DNA of 64,000 nucleotides from Panonychus citri. Taxonomy: Eukaryota > Arthropoda > Arachnida > Trombidiformes > Tetranychidae. Position 1 is the first letter of the stretch. Every line of letters starts with the position of its first letter. This document shows positions 1 through 11,211 of the stretch, piece by piece. Position numbers and translations under genes: made by a program. The notes beneath the pieces were generated by a model, which worked only from the letters and a program-made list of their open reading frames with translations, was not told the DNA's origin and did no database searches. The DNA lies in contig NW_026515433.1 of assembly GCF_014898815.1 (NCBI RefSeq), positions 2,068,501 to 2,132,500 on the forward strand. Reading direction: 5' to 3'.

Positions 1-116
1 AAAGTTTTTCTTACCATTTGATAGGATTTAAGTTTCTTTTATTTTTTTATTCATGTTCATGTTTAAATATTGTTTTTAAAAATAGTCTTTGAGTTAATTT
101 TATTACATTGGTAAAG

Positions 117-2173
117 TTAAATGTTGAGGTTGTTTGAAGTGTTGATGCTTTTTGGTGGTGTTGATGTTTTATCAATTATTGATTGGATGAAATCTTTAAC
201 AATTGAATAGGATGGTGATGATTTATCGGATGGTTTACAAGTGAGAAAATGATTTGTATCAAGAACATGAAATTGTCCGATATCCAAGTAAGATGATTCA
301 GTTGGAACTAGAAGAGTATTGATTTTAACGCCTTTGATATTAACTTGAACTTGTTCCTTCTCACCGAAACTGATTAAATCTATTGGTTTGATTGCCAATA
401 ATGAAATGAAAGATTCATGAAGATTGAGCAATTTTGGTGAATCTAAAAAGGAGAGAATTGGATAAGGGAGAGAGAGAAGATTTAATTAGATGGAATTAAC
501 TGAGTTAAAGTTAATTAACTGATGAATACCTTTGATTAATTCTCGTATTTCTTGAGATGGAACGAAAATCCTTTGTAAATTAAGAGATAATTTAGTTGCC
601 TCTGATCCTCTATGAGGAACCGAATAGAAAACCAATCCTTTGACATTATCGAGTAACAAACGACGATCAGGATTATCTTTTTTATCACAATTAACAAGAA
701 TTTGTTTAATTAAAAGGCCTCCCATTGAGTGGCCGATGAAAATGATTGGTCTTTGACCTAAACCTGCTTTTATCAATTCATTGATTAACAAATCAGCTCT
801 TTCCTCTAATGATCTCGCTTCAGGAATACAAGTTGATTTCCTTTCAAATAGAGATGAATAATAATCAACAGCGATTATCCTTAAATTGGGCACATCTTGA
901 GGAAGCCAATCTTGAGGCCAACATCGAGTCACCTGATTTCCTTCCGTTAAACTTCCGGTATATTGTCTCCAGGTTCGATAAACGCCTCCCATTAGGCCGT
1001 GAATAAAGACCACATCGTAATCAAAGGTTTCGCCAATATAAATAGGATGTAAAAGGTAAAGATGATTACCTAAAATAGTTTCCTTATTATCTAAATTGTG
1101 AAGGATTTTAGCTGCAGGTAAACGTAATTCAATGGGAACATCAGATCTTAACCATCCTGCAAGAATCCCAATCCAACCAGTTGAATAGAAATGATATTGA
1201 CTAAATTGATGTTCACTTAATTGGGCCAATAGTTTAACTATTGTGGCATTAATCTCAAAATCATCGATAAATTTATCTCGTAGATTAAGTAAACAAGACA
1301 TTAATCCTTTGTCAACCATGAATGAACAAATCTCTTCACTAATCATAGCATAACGGATTAGTGATTGAAGACAAAGTAAATTGATTCCTTGTTTAGATAA
1401 ATAGCTTTCTCGCAATTCCTCTTCTAAAACTGATTCAACGGTTTTTAATCGTTCTCGTGTTCGAAAGGCCATCAAAGCGAAAAAACTGGCACATGAAGAT
1501 TCGGGAAAAGTTTTATACAAATCATTTAGAATAGTGAAAATCTCTCCTCGGCGAAGATGAATGTTCAATGGTGGCCTAAATAATCGCAAATCGACATCTT
1601 TAATTCGGGCCAAAGCTACGCTAATTTGATAATCACATAACATTGCAATTCGTTGACAATGATAATCTAAAAGAGAAGAAGAAAAAAATAAATAAAAAGG
1701 TAAACAAGAGTAACAAAGAACCGATAAGAAATTGATTAAATTCCCAATGATTACCTTCTAGATTTTCATTTTAGCTAAATTGTTGAGGCTAAAGTTTCTC
1801 AATTTAGGGTTGTTTGACCGTCCAAATCTCAAGTAATTAAGACTTTTTCGCAATCTTTTCTCGCTCTCGTCAACATCATAGCCTTCAACCAATGGAGCCA
1901 AGTAAATATAATCTTCCTCGTTGGATGTTGGTGGTGATGATGATTTTCGGACATCCTCTTTTTTCAAATATCTCTTGGTTCCTGCCAGTCCACCTCTGTA
2001 ATTAGATTGAACAATTAAAAAGATAAGAGATTAATAGAAAATGGAAAAGAGTAAAAATAATGAAAAGTTGAGATTGTAAACAAGAGGAAAAAAATGAAAA
2101 CAAACCCAACAACCAAGACGATGGATCCAATTTTGATCAATTTATATTTTCCAAAGCTAATTGCTTTTTGCAT
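117..2173 (-). CDS. SERAC1: SERAC1-like serine hydrolase (4 exons, apparent frameshift)
   Basis: SERAC1 is a mitochondria/ER-associated alpha/beta-hydrolase-like protein linked to phosphatidylglycerol remodelling. Exons read on the minus strand are 2173-2106, 1995-1755, 1666-530 and 442-117, giving about 590 aa (human about 654). The N-terminus has one hydrophobic segment after a basic start. The C-terminal lipase domain carries VFIHGLMGG, a nucleophile elbow GHSMGG, FYSVPHRGS, and a late D/H region (LDTNHF, CKP) as in SERAC1. Junctions have good GT/AG ends and continuous frame, except that exon 2 reaches a TAG just before its donor. One extra A in the A4 run (plus positions 1763-1766) would restore the frame into the next exon, whose sequence DYHCQRIAMLCD matches the family there. 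The frameshift is either a sequence error or a real lesion. Exon 1 is the least certain. Confidence 0.87.
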
Positions 2174-2854
2174 TAGTAACTAATTACAAGGATAATTTTG
2201 TTCTTATCACTTAATAAAAATTGATATAAAAACAATTAACACAATTATTTGAGAAAATGAAATGATGGAAACAAAAACGTTCTGGTAACAAACAAACAAG
2301 ACAGTGTCGCCTTAGCAATCACAATTGTTGGAGATTGCATCAGATCTAACTGATTAGTATCTCAACATTTTGATAATAAATCAATTAAATCATGGAAAAA
2401 TATAAATCAATCCATGATTATATTGACACATTTAAATCTTCAATAATTTCACTGAATCAATGACAAATAATAACACAGAAAAAAAAGAAGAGCGAAAAAA
2501 TTTGACCGCTAAACATTAACTTCCATTGTTCAGATGACCTAAATTAGGAAAAAAAGCAAAATTCACCTAAAAATTAATTCTAACAATCAAAATTCATTAA
2601 AAGGAAGAATCTCAAATAGAAAAAATTAAATTAAATTAAGAGAAAGAAAAATAATCAACAACAATTAAAAACGAAAAAAAAATAAAAAAAAGTAGAATAT
2701 TAGTTTTCCTATTCTCCGATAGATGTCACTGGATAGAATTTCCTTTGTCCTGAGTTTATTTTTTCTCGGTTTGTTGTTTATTATTTGCAGGGATTTTTTT
2801 AATTCTTCCTAATTAATTGATTGATTGTTTGCATTTTTTATGTGATATTATTGC
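2174..2854. promoter_or_regulatory. Head-to-head intergenic region between SERAC1 and ph1
   Basis: This 681-bp AT-rich stretch separates the two divergent start codons. I see no open frame of note. A gatagatgtcac motif at 2718-2729 lies about 130 bp upstream of the ph1 start and belongs to the AGATGG/AGATGT series seen near other genes here. A tttgcag at about 2786-2792 could be the 3' splice site of a non-coding 5' exon of ph1. The promoter role is inferred from position only. Confidence 0.4.
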
Positions 2855-3952
2855 ATGAACATGATGCCCAATCAACAGGGTCCACAACAAGGCCCACAAC
2901 CAACCCAAGCTCAACTGAAAGCTGCTGTTCAACAGCAACAACAAATCCAACAACAACAACTTCAACAAAATCATTTAGTTCAACAACAACAACAACAACT
3001 TCAACAACAATTACAGCAACAATTACAACAACAACAGCAACTACAGCTTCCTCAGCAACAACAACAGTCATCTCAACAAGCACAGGCTTCTCCTCATCCC
3101 TCATCAGCTATTTATTTACCTCAACAAATTATGCTTCAACCCAATGCTCAGGCTTTTGCTGCGATGCCCAATGGTGGGAATCTAATTCAAATGACACCCA
3201 TTAAAAAGGGTCCAATGCTTTTACCTAATGATGCTAAAGGACCAAGAAGTAAAATGCAGTTAATTTCATCGGCAGCCCCTCAACTTCAATCAATCAACAA
3301 TTTTGTGACTGGTCAATCACCACAGACAATTGGTAATCAATATTATACCCTCTCATATCCAAGTCCGGCTGGACAAGTTCAACACGTCAATTCTGCTCTT
3401 CTATCTCCAAGTAATCAATATTTACTACAAAGACCTGATCTTCAATTCATTGCTGTACCAAACAATTTTCAGAACCAACAAATTGTCTTCAATCCAAACA
3501 ATGTTCCAATCTCAGTGGGCAACAATGCTACTCCTGTCATTTCATTAGCTCAAGCTCAAAATCACGCTCGCACTGTTACCAAAACAACACCTTCCGGTTC
3601 AAACACTGCAACAATATCAACAACAACACCAATTACAACACAGAGATTGAAGACAATTAAACCAGCAACAGAAAACAATCGAACCTCAATAGGAACCCAA
3701 ACAGCTCCAGGACAATCAATTGTACAAGGATCATCAACACCAATCACTATACCAATCCACCTACCAAATCAACAAATTCATCAACAGCAACAATTTCAAA
3801 TTCAACTTCAACCACAAGCACAAGCACAACCTCAATCTCACCAACAAACAAAATGTTCAAAAAACAATTTTGATACAATGACAACAGTTACTCTTGTCTC
3901 ACAGCGTAACAATACCATCACTGGTAATACCAACAACAACAACATCAACATC

Positions 3953-3983
<31 letters not shown>

Positions 3984-5189
3984 CTCCAATCAACAATGTC
4001 ACTCCCAATAATATGATCAACAAATCAACAACTAAAAGTAATAAATTAACCACTACAAATGCTCCATTAAAAGAGAAAGTAATTCAATCTCCTAAAAAGA
4101 AAGCGACTACAACAGGTACTGATACTGGTGATTTAGTTGATCATTGTTCAGAGAGCAACAATTTAACCAATGGAGTTAATAAATCAACTGGTTCCAAAAG
4201 TCCTCAAAGAGCAATCGTTAAACCTTATATTAATGATCCAAATGTTTTAACTCATGTAATTGATGGATTTGTTATCCAGGAAAGTCAATCTCCATTTGTA
4301 GTTAATGCTGATGGAATTGAAAACAATTCAGATGAAACAATTTGCGATACACTTGATGAGAGAGAAAACAAAGAAGATTCAATTATCTTGGACTCATCAG
4401 AGAATAATAATCTCTCAATGGAAACACAAATGACCAAAATAAAAGCGACTAAAGGTGATGCTGTTTGCGAAAATTGTCACAAATCAATCACTAAATTCAA
4501 CAAGAAAAAGAAATTGAAACGTTTCTGTTCAAATCTTTGTGCCAAAAAATCAAATAACAATAATAATAACAATCTCACCGATAATGATAATAATAAAAAT
4601 GGTAATGAAGATTATGAGATGACAAATTCACGCCAAGGTGAAGTTATTGAATCAACCAAACAATCAAGTCAACCGGCATCTAAGAAGGTAAAACAATTAA
4701 TCTTTTACTTTAATTTTATTTTAATTTTGTGATCAACTTTATTAATTATCTTTTTTTTGTCTCAATTTCCTTTATACTAATTAGCTTAAAACCGATGTGT
4801 CACCAAATTGTAAAGTCACCGAAACAACTGAACCACTTGATTCAAGTATCGATGGTGGTTATATCCCCCCAGGCGGTACCAATCCTAATCTATGGAGTGT
4901 AAGTATTTCAATTGATTATTAATTAGAATGGAAATTAACTAATTGTCTTCTTTCGTCTTCATCTTCATCTTCTCAGGTCCAAGATGTTTATGATTTCGTC
5001 CGTCATTTACCTGGATGCCAAGAATATGCAGACGAATTTAAATCACAGGAGATCGATGGTCAAGCGCTAATGTTATTGAAAGAAGACCATCTAATGTCCG
5101 CAATGAGCATGAAACTTGGACCCGCTTTGAAAATCTGCTCGAGAATAACATCGCTGTTCAAAGCGGAGGCCAATAAATCTCAAGCTTGA
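2855..5189 (+). CDS. ph: Polyhomeotic-like Polycomb protein, copy 1 (ph1)
   Basis: Polyhomeotic is a core PRC1 subunit that polymerises through its SAM domain to maintain repressed chromatin. Coding exons are 2855-4687, 4785-4898 and 4977-5189 (719 aa); all junctions are GT/AG and phase 0. The N-terminus is glutamine-rich, followed by a Ser/Thr/Asn/Gln-rich linker. An FCS zinc finger near residue 540 shows CENC...RFCSNLC. The C-terminal SAM domain (about residues 650-715) has LPGCQEYADEF, EIDGQALMLLKEDHL and MKLGPALKI, the polyhomeotic signature. The start is the first ATG of the Gln-rich frame; ph2 has one extra Met codon there. An inverted paralogue lies at 18368-20679. Parts of the two genes are almost identical and others clearly diverged, as expected from gene conversion. 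Confidence 0.95.
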
Positions 5190-5282
5190 ATCTTTTTTCC
5201 CTCTTCTTTTTTATACTTTTATTTTAGTGAATTTCTTACTTATCTGATTGAGATGAAATTTAATCAATTTTTTCTCTTCTCA
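3858..5282 (+). repeat. Inverted paralogous segment A (ph1 side)
   Basis: This segment matches the reverse complement of about 18272-19690. Identity is very high from about 3858 to 4315 and again from about 4650 to 5282, including intron 1, the SAM exons and about 90 bp of 3' UTR. The block between (about 4316-4649, holding the FCS zinc finger) is visibly diverged. A smaller near-identical patch lies upstream at about 3658-3742. Boundaries were set by eye. Confidence 0.85.
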
Positions 5283-6157
5283 CAAAATTATTGGACATTT
5301 TTTGCATTCGTTTGTTAATCTACTCCAAAACTTAATTTATTCACACTCATCAATTCCGGTGCATAACAATTTCTCTATACATATAATCATTCATTCACAA
5401 TTCTTTTTTTTCACTACGATCTCTCTTTCTCAGAATGTGTTCTCTCTCTCTCTCTCAAAGTTAATATAAAATAATAATCGACAGAATCAATTGATGTTTC
5501 TTTTTAATCCAGACGATTTTTTTTTCTTCCCATGTAAACACAATCAATTTCATGACATTACAATTCAATCTCATATTAATCTCGTCTTTTGGTCTGAATC
5601 ATTTCATTTTCATTAAAACGTAAACCAATTGCTCAATCAATTTACAACAATCAATCAGTTTGAAAATTGAGATGAAATAAATTGTTGTTGTTTGTTCATG
5701 ATTAACACTTCATGTTTACAGTTAAACAATGATCATGTTTTTCAATTCTATTTGAAACAGCAATAAATCAGCAATTAATTCAACAGTTGATGATTACACA
5801 ATAGTGATTGAGATACTAGTATTAAAGTAATGTACATATTATAATAGGATTGATTACTTTGATTGTAAGATGAGAAGGAAACTAGTTACATTGTTATAAT
5901 TTATAATGATTTGATTGCAAATTTACCTGATGAGAGAGAAAAAAAAAGTTTAAATTGTAAATCCATAATTAGGAATGTTAACAGATGAGGAAAAAATCAC
6001 TTTGAAATCCAAGCTCGTGGGGCTTTTAGTTTGTGAAGGCACATCTCTTTTATCTTGATTAAATTAATGGCGGAACAAATTTTGGCGAAAATTCTGAGAC
6101 ATGGCAAAAGTCATGTAAATGACTTTGATCGGCACATTAATTGAGTTGCTATCCGGT
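5190..6157. other. ph1 3' UTR and intergenic sequence
   Basis: This is the convergent space between ph1 (+) and AK3 (-). The first roughly 90 bp continue the homology with the ph2 3' end; after that the two sequences differ. A short CT-repeat tract lies near 5440-5456. I see no coding or RNA gene. Confidence 0.6.
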
Positions 6158-7235
6158 TTAAGATGACTTCAGGTTGAGATAATCTTCTAGATAACTATGG
6201 ATTTTAGGATAGAGAACATTTGATTCTCTTCCAGTAAATTCAACGAGAAGTCCTTTTTTCCTGTGATAATATAAAAGATAATAAAGATAAATGGATAAAA
6301 GATTAAAATGATGTTAAAGGTGTAAACGATTAATTAATATGGTTAATTGAGAAATATAAACATAGATAAGATATGATATATTGATTAGAATAATTGTTTA
6401 TCAATATGAATGGTTAGGAAGGAAAATATTTACCCGAAAAACTCAAGAACTGGTAAAGTTGATGCATTGTAAGTATCAAGTCTTTGTTTAACAGCTTCAG
6501 GTTTATCATCTTCTCGTTGGATCAAATCATCTCCGGTTATATCATCTTTAAATGGAACCTTGGGAGGATTATATTCAAGATTATAGATACGACCAGAACT
6601 TAGGTGAATCCAACGATGCTTGATACGATTGATTATCTCATCATCTGGTACATTTAGATTGATAACCTTATTAATAGTAGTACAGGTTAATAGAGATTGA
6701 GCTTGTAATACTGTCCGAGGAAAACCGTCCATTAACCATGAGTTACCCTTGAAATCACCATTAATTGTATCAACCATTAATTTGGTAACTAATTCATTAG
6801 GGACCAAATCACCACGAGAAATGTAGGTAGCAGCAACTTTACCTTCATCTAATAATTAACATATACAAAGGGCATACAAACAATACATTAAAAAACCATC
6901 AACACCAACACCATGATGACCAACAAAAAGACAGATAAATTAAAAAGAAAACATGTTAATTGACAGCTAAATTTTAACATACAATTTAAACAAAAGAACA
7001 ACTAGAAAATGATAACTAATGGAAAATAAGGAGAAAAAATCAAAAACTAAATTAAATCAAATCAAATGAACCAACCTGTTCCTTGGGCAATCTTATTTCG
7101 CAGCACATCACCACAGGAAATATAAGACAATTTAAAGTTAGAAACCAATTTCTGACTAATTGTTCCCTTTCCAGATCCCGGTGGACCAAGAATAACTAAA
7201 CGAACATTTCGTAAAACTGAATTAGTTAATCGCAT
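6158..7235 (-). CDS. AK3: Mitochondrial GTP:AMP phosphotransferase (adenylate kinase 3)
   Basis: AK3 transfers phosphate from GTP to AMP in the mitochondrial matrix. Exons on the minus strand are 7235-7076, 6848-6434 and 6260-6158 (225 aa, the usual AK3 length); splice sites are canonical and all codons are continuous across junctions. Visible motifs are the P-loop GPPGSGKGT near residue 15, AMP-binding WLMDGFPRT, the short-lid RWIHLSSGRIYN, and LIQREDDKPEAV. The lid lacks the zinc cysteines of bacterial enzymes, as in AK3/AK4. KKGLLVEFTG and a C-terminal helix close the protein. A retrotransposon on the same strand ends about 100-160 bp before the start codon, so the AK3 promoter is very short or lies partly in the element. 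Confidence 0.95.
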
Positions 7236-7347
7236 ATTGAAAGTAAATATTAATCAAAGAGATGTAACAATTAAAAGCGACAAGTTAACAATAAGCAAAC
7301 CGAAACCAAAAGAATAGAATTTAATTTTATTTCCGCCAGAAAGTGGC

Positions 7348-7378
7348 AAATGCCTTATGCATTTTTTGCCCATGGGCA
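7348..7378 (-). other. Two small inverted repeats 3' of the retrotransposon ORF2
   Basis: A 6-bp stem, AAATGC/GCATTT with a 5-nt loop (7348-7364), is followed by the perfect 12-bp palindrome TGCCCATGGGCA (7367-7378). Both lie 13-50 bp after the ORF2 stop codon on the minus strand. Stem-loops at LINE 3' ends can be recognised by the element's reverse transcriptase; applying that here is an inference. Confidence 0.35.
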
Positions 7379-7391
7379 CCGAACTAATCGT

Positions 7392-10300
7392 TCAGTTTAC
7401 ATTATCTGTTTTTTCTTTTAAGATTTTACATATATTAATTAGACTGTCAATCTTCTTTTTGGTGTCTCTATTTGTTGTTAGGTCCCAATCGTCGTTCCAG
7501 TAGTTCACGGTACTTCTACATTCTCTGAGGTAGTGGGTTACGTTTCTTCCATGTTTCCCTTTTGCTTCGTTTAGATTTTGTGTAAGTATGGTTATGTGTG
7601 AGCAAGTGTTGATTATTCTTTTCAAGCTGATGCCATCAATGCTGTTGTATATTATCGGTAGTTTGATTGGAAAGCAAAGTGTGAATATTGATGGTGTTCG
7701 GATTCTTGTTGTCATTGTTTCGATTTTTTCGCTGATATGTTCTTTTACATCTTTCTCCAGGTTGATTCTGTTGTTGATTTCGATGGTTCTCGTAGGGTTT
7801 TCTGGTGTTCGTGTGTCGAGCGGTTCGGATGACCAAGTGTAAGTTGTTCTATGTTGTGCCAGAATTCTAATGATTGTTTTGGTGGTCTCAGAATTTGGAA
7901 ATTTAACCATGTGAACAGGCAGTTGGTAATTGACTCGTTCATCCTTGTGTTTATTTACTAGCAAGAATATGGCTAATAACATTTTTTTGTAGAGGGATGA
8001 GTTTACTTTGTAGACTGTATCTTCATCATCGAGTGATAAATGATCTTTTCCAACTTTTACCTTGACTTGTTTTAAAATTGAATTTGTACATTTTCTATTC
8101 CAAAAGCTCGTGATTTCATCTGCTGATGGTGGTGCGAAGGTGATTTTTTCCTTAACGATTTGCATTATTGGCCATTTAGATTTGTCTGTTGCTGATCTTT
8201 CAATCGCTTCGATGTTATTTTGTAACCAAATTGCGACCGGATTTTTACACCTAAAGACCAAGATCGGAATCCACTTCGGTACCCTTCTCAATAGCCCAAA
8301 GGCGCTTTTTAGTTTGGTATCGACTGCGAATTGTAGATTATTGATGAGATTGAGAAAATTGTGATTTTTGTATAGCGAGTGAGGACCAAGATGATATAGC
8401 AAATGTGAGTAATGAGCCGAGATTATGGATCTTTGATAATGAATGGGTAATCTGTTGATTACTCTGAGTTGTGATGTGATTTTGGATGAGAAGAGGTTAA
8501 TTGTTTCAGTCAGTTCTTTTTCACTTAGTGCATAAGAGACAACTTTTCCTACGATTTTTTCATGTGACAATTGTGGATGTTTAATTATTTTTGTTTTGCT
8601 TTGATTAATTTGAAGGTTTATTTTTTGGAGTTCGTCGATGGTTAATTTTAAATGATCTTTGTAGTTTGATTCATCACTTAAGATGATCATATCATCAGCG
8701 AATGCGAGTACTTTGATGTTAAGTTCTTTGAGGGCTCTTATTGCTTTGTTGAGGCCGACGATGAATAGAATTGGTCCAAGTGACGAACCAGCCGCTGTTC
8801 CTTGATCGTCCTTTTTGTAAAGCGTTTCACTTTCAGTTTTGTAACGAAGATAGCGATTTGTGTGGAAGGATTTGATCATTGAGAGTGTACCTTTGTCGAT
8901 GTGATTAACTAGTTCCTGATAAATTATTTCCATTGAGATAAAGTCGAAAGCTTTCGTAGCATCAATTGAGACAGCGATACCATCTTCGAGATGTTGTCGT
9001 AAGATTACATGAAGGTCGACGCTACTGATTTTTGATTGGTAGGCAAATTGTGAATAAGGAACTAGAATTTCTCCTAGAACATTTTGTATTCTTTTTGTTA
9101 ACACTTTGTCGAATATTTTGAGAATGAAGTTTGATATTTTAATGAGCCGGAGATTACCATCAGGTTTGGGTAGATAATGAGCACCGAAAATTTTGACTGT
9201 TGCAGGTATAAGTCCAATGTTAAAAGAGTTTTCAATTGCTGTTATGATTTGTTCTTTGTTGATAGACCAGAATTTTTTCCAAGTTTTTAACGTGAAATCA
9301 TCGGAATTACCAGAGGTTTTCTTAAATGTCATCGACGAGATTGAGGTTCTCTCCAGCACGCTTAGACTCGATTGGTGACCTGATTCTAATTCTCTATTAG
9401 CATAATTCTTGTTAAAGGAGCTGAGATCTGGTTGAGCTTGTTTATTCATGATTGTTGATTGTTTATTGATATTGAGTAATCTATTTATAAATCTCCACAT
9501 TTCTCCTGAGTTTTTTCTGAATCTAAATAAGTATTTGTATGTCCCTTTTTTCTTGTTTATTCTTAGCCTAACACATTCCTCTTCTAGTGATCTGATAACT
9601 TCTCTTGGGGCTTTTGCTCTTTTCATTCTCTGAATTTTTGTTCGTAACCTACTGATTCTCCTGTTCGATGTCACGTTTTGAACTGTTTTTATTCTACTGT
9701 ATTTTTTCTGAAATTCTGTTACTTTTTCAAAAAATTTGTCAGGATCTGATTCTAAGAAGTCTAATTTATATTTAACCAAAAATTCTATTCTCTTGTTATT
9801 GTTTCTACTGTTAAATGGATGCTGCATTGGTACTATTACCGTGAATTCCCTGTGATCGGTTATGATTTTTCCCTCAATTAGTTTCACATTTTGAATGTTG
9901 GTTGCAATCAAGTCAATCCAGGTTCGATTTCCAGCGTGCTGATAGGAGAAGTTCTCACTCGTCGGTTTGTTTACCACCTCTAGTTCGTGTGTAGTTAAAA
10001 AGGAAGCCAAAGGTGTGGAGAATTGAGGAAGATTTGTTCGCATTGACCAGGCAGGATTTTCACAATTCGAGTCCATTGCAATTAATAACGGGAGGTGGGT
10101 GATTGGTGAGATGAGGTCGATGAAGTCACGGATGTTTTTTAATTGTTCATTGTGAGCGATGTAAGAAGCCACTAATACTATTTGTTTTTTCAGGTGGGTG
10201 ATGATAGCGATAATACAGTTTTTTGTTGTTGTGCTGATTGGATTTATTTGAATATCAGGTGAGGGTATCATTATTGTTTGATCATTAATTATAAGATCTT

Positions 10301-10460
10301 TACCAATGTGTTTTATTGAGACGAATCTATTAGCCTCAGTCAGAATTAACACCGTGGCTTTGGCTTTCATGGTTCTGGCGATAAAGTTCATAGTAGTTTC
10401 TTTCTCCTTCCTCGCATTTAGGTAGTTGAGGTTTATCTTCGGTTGGAAGTAGCCACTCAT
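7392..10460 (-). CDS. LINE ORF2: endonuclease-reverse transcriptase
   Basis: This is a 1,022-aa polyprotein that would nick target DNA and prime reverse transcription. The N-terminal apurinic-like endonuclease shows a Glu in LTEANR, MDSNCENPAW (the GDxN position), TWIDLIATN and TDHREF. The reverse transcriptase follows: YLPKPDGNLRLI, IDATKAFDFI, GSSLGPILF and the catalytic FADDMIIL. The C-terminus has a Cys/His cluster (CSHIT...HYLREC) typical of the region after the RT. The first ATG gives MSGYFQPK and overlaps ORF1 by 125 bp in another frame, so it may be translated by re-initiation. There is no internal stop, suggesting recent activity or retained function. I recognise no RNase H domain. 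Confidence 0.88.
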   Translation of the reverse strand: MSGYFQPKINLNYLNARKEKETTMNFIARTMKAKATVLILTEANRFVSIKHIGKDLIINDQTIMIPSPDIQINPISTTTKNCIIAIITHLKKQIVLVASYIAHNEQLKNIRDFIDLISPITHLPLLIAMDSNCENPAWSMRTNLPQFSTPLASFLTTHELEVVNKPTSENFSYQHAGNRTWIDLIATNIQNVKLIEGKIITDHREFTVIVPMQHPFNSRNNNKRIEFLVKYKLDFLESDPDKFFEKVTEFQKKYSRIKTVQNVTSNRRISRLRTKIQRMKRAKAPREVIRSLEEECVRLRINKKKGTYKYLFRFRKNSGEMWRFINRLLNINKQSTIMNKQAQPDLSSFNKNYANRELESGHQSSLSVLERTSISSMTFKKTSGNSDDFTLKTWKKFWSINKEQIITAIENSFNIGLIPATVKIFGAHYLPKPDGNLRLIKISNFILKIFDKVLTKRIQNVLGEILVPYSQFAYQSKISSVDLHVILRQHLEDGIAVSIDATKAFDFISMEIIYQELVNHIDKGTLSMIKSFHTNRYLRYKTESETLYKKDDQGTAAGSSLGPILFIVGLNKAIRALKELNIKVLAFADDMIILSDESNYKDHLKLTIDELQKINLQINQSKTKIIKHPQLSHEKIVGKVVSYALSEKELTETINLFSSKITSQLRVINRLPIHYQRSIISAHYSHLLYHLGPHSLYKNHNFLNLINNLQFAVDTKLKSAFGLLRRVPKWIPILVFRCKNPVAIWLQNNIEAIERSATDKSKWPIMQIVKEKITFAPPSADEITSFWNRKCTNSILKQVKVKVGKDHLSLDDEDTVYKVNSSLYKKMLLAIFLLVNKHKDERVNYQLPVHMVKFPNSETTKTIIRILAQHRTTYTWSSEPLDTRTPENPTRTIEINNRINLEKDVKEHISEKIETMTTRIRTPSIFTLCFPIKLPIIYNSIDGISLKRIINTCSHITILTQNLNEAKGKHGRNVTHYLRECRSTVNYWNDDWDLTTNRDTKKKIDSLINICKILKEKTDNVN

Positions 10461-11211
10461 AATTAATGCTATGGTATTTAGACGCTTCTATTAATCGGTT
10501 TCTAATCACAGAACAAGAGGATGAGTAGGAAGAATGATTATTGTCACAATGAAAACACAGGGGTTCAGAAGTGCATTGATCTTGATGTATTTGTGAACAA
10601 TTTACACATCTTGGAACACAATTATCATGAGGAGAAGGTTCAGTTAATAGACACGAATTTAACTTCAAGTTAAAATTATCATAGACCTTGAATGTCTTTC
10701 CCATGAATTTTAGATATCCGTCGTTGTCGAGAATCTTTTCTCTATTTTGGTTGCTGATGTTTAATTTTACGGTTGTCAGGTTATTTATCACTTTTACCTC
10801 AAAGACATTGGTTTCATTGTCTTCGATGAACTGATTTGATATTATTATGTTGTTTAGCACAATGTTGAAATTAGTTGCTCTTAAGCCCTTAACTTTGAAG
10901 TAAACGGACGATGTCAAGGGAACAAAATCGTAGAAAATGGAACCACTGAAAAATCTCTTGATGGTCGATATCATCTCATCTTTAACCTCCAGTGAGATTG
11001 GAATGATTTCGACTCTTCCGTTTTTTCGTAGTCTTATTTTAAGCACTTTTTTCGACGAATTGGAGAGATTACACATTAAGAAAGATATAAACGAAGAGTA
11101 ATCCGTGACACCGGCGGGTTCAACTTGGAAAGATAATGATTTGTCGATCATGGGGGGTACTTTTATCCAGTTTAATCGGAGCGACTGTAGTTCTCGATGT
11201 ACTTTGTCCAT
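10336..11211 (-). CDS. LINE ORF1: gag-like nucleic-acid-binding protein
   Basis: This 291-aa protein lies directly upstream of ORF2 and overlaps it. The N-terminal two-thirds resemble RRM-like alpha/beta modules: VFEVKVINN, VKLNISNQNREK and GKTFKVYDNFN recur in similar form in the gag-like genes farther right. A Cys/His cluster follows near residues 205-235 (CVNCSQIHQDQC, CFHCDNNHSSYSSSC), a degenerate pair of zinc knuckles. It would coat element RNA. Frame, position and knuckles support ORF1; the RRM-like fold is inferred from pattern only. Confidence 0.78.
   Translation of the reverse strand: MDKVHRELQSLRLNWIKVPPMIDKSLSFQVEPAGVTDYSSFISFLMCNLSNSSKKVLKIRLRKNGRVEIIPISLEVKDEMISTIKRFFSGSIFYDFVPLTSSVYFKVKGLRATNFNIVLNNIIISNQFIEDNETNVFEVKVINNLTTVKLNISNQNREKILDNDGYLKFMGKTFKVYDNFNLKLNSCLLTEPSPHDNCVPRCVNCSQIHQDQCTSEPLCFHCDNNHSSYSSSCSVIRNRLIEASKYHSINYEWLLPTEDKPQLPKCEEGERNYYELYRQNHESQSHGVNSD

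Larger units (their letters stand above)
7340..11211 (-). mobile_element. Non-LTR retrotransposon with intact ORF1 and ORF2
   Basis: Two overlapping frames on the minus strand, a gag-like ORF1 (11211-10336) and an endonuclease/reverse-transcriptase ORF2 (10460-7392), are the standard architecture of I/Jockey/R1-like LINEs. Neither is interrupted by stops. I could identify neither a poly(A) tail nor target-site duplications, so the outer limits are approximate. The 3' end points toward AK3. Confidence 0.75.

Noticed and set aside
2821..3204. Thr-rich frames overlapping the start of ph1 (similar frames at the ph2 start)
   Set aside because: These are alternative frames of CAA/CAG repeats; the polyhomeotic frame in the same DNA is the real one.
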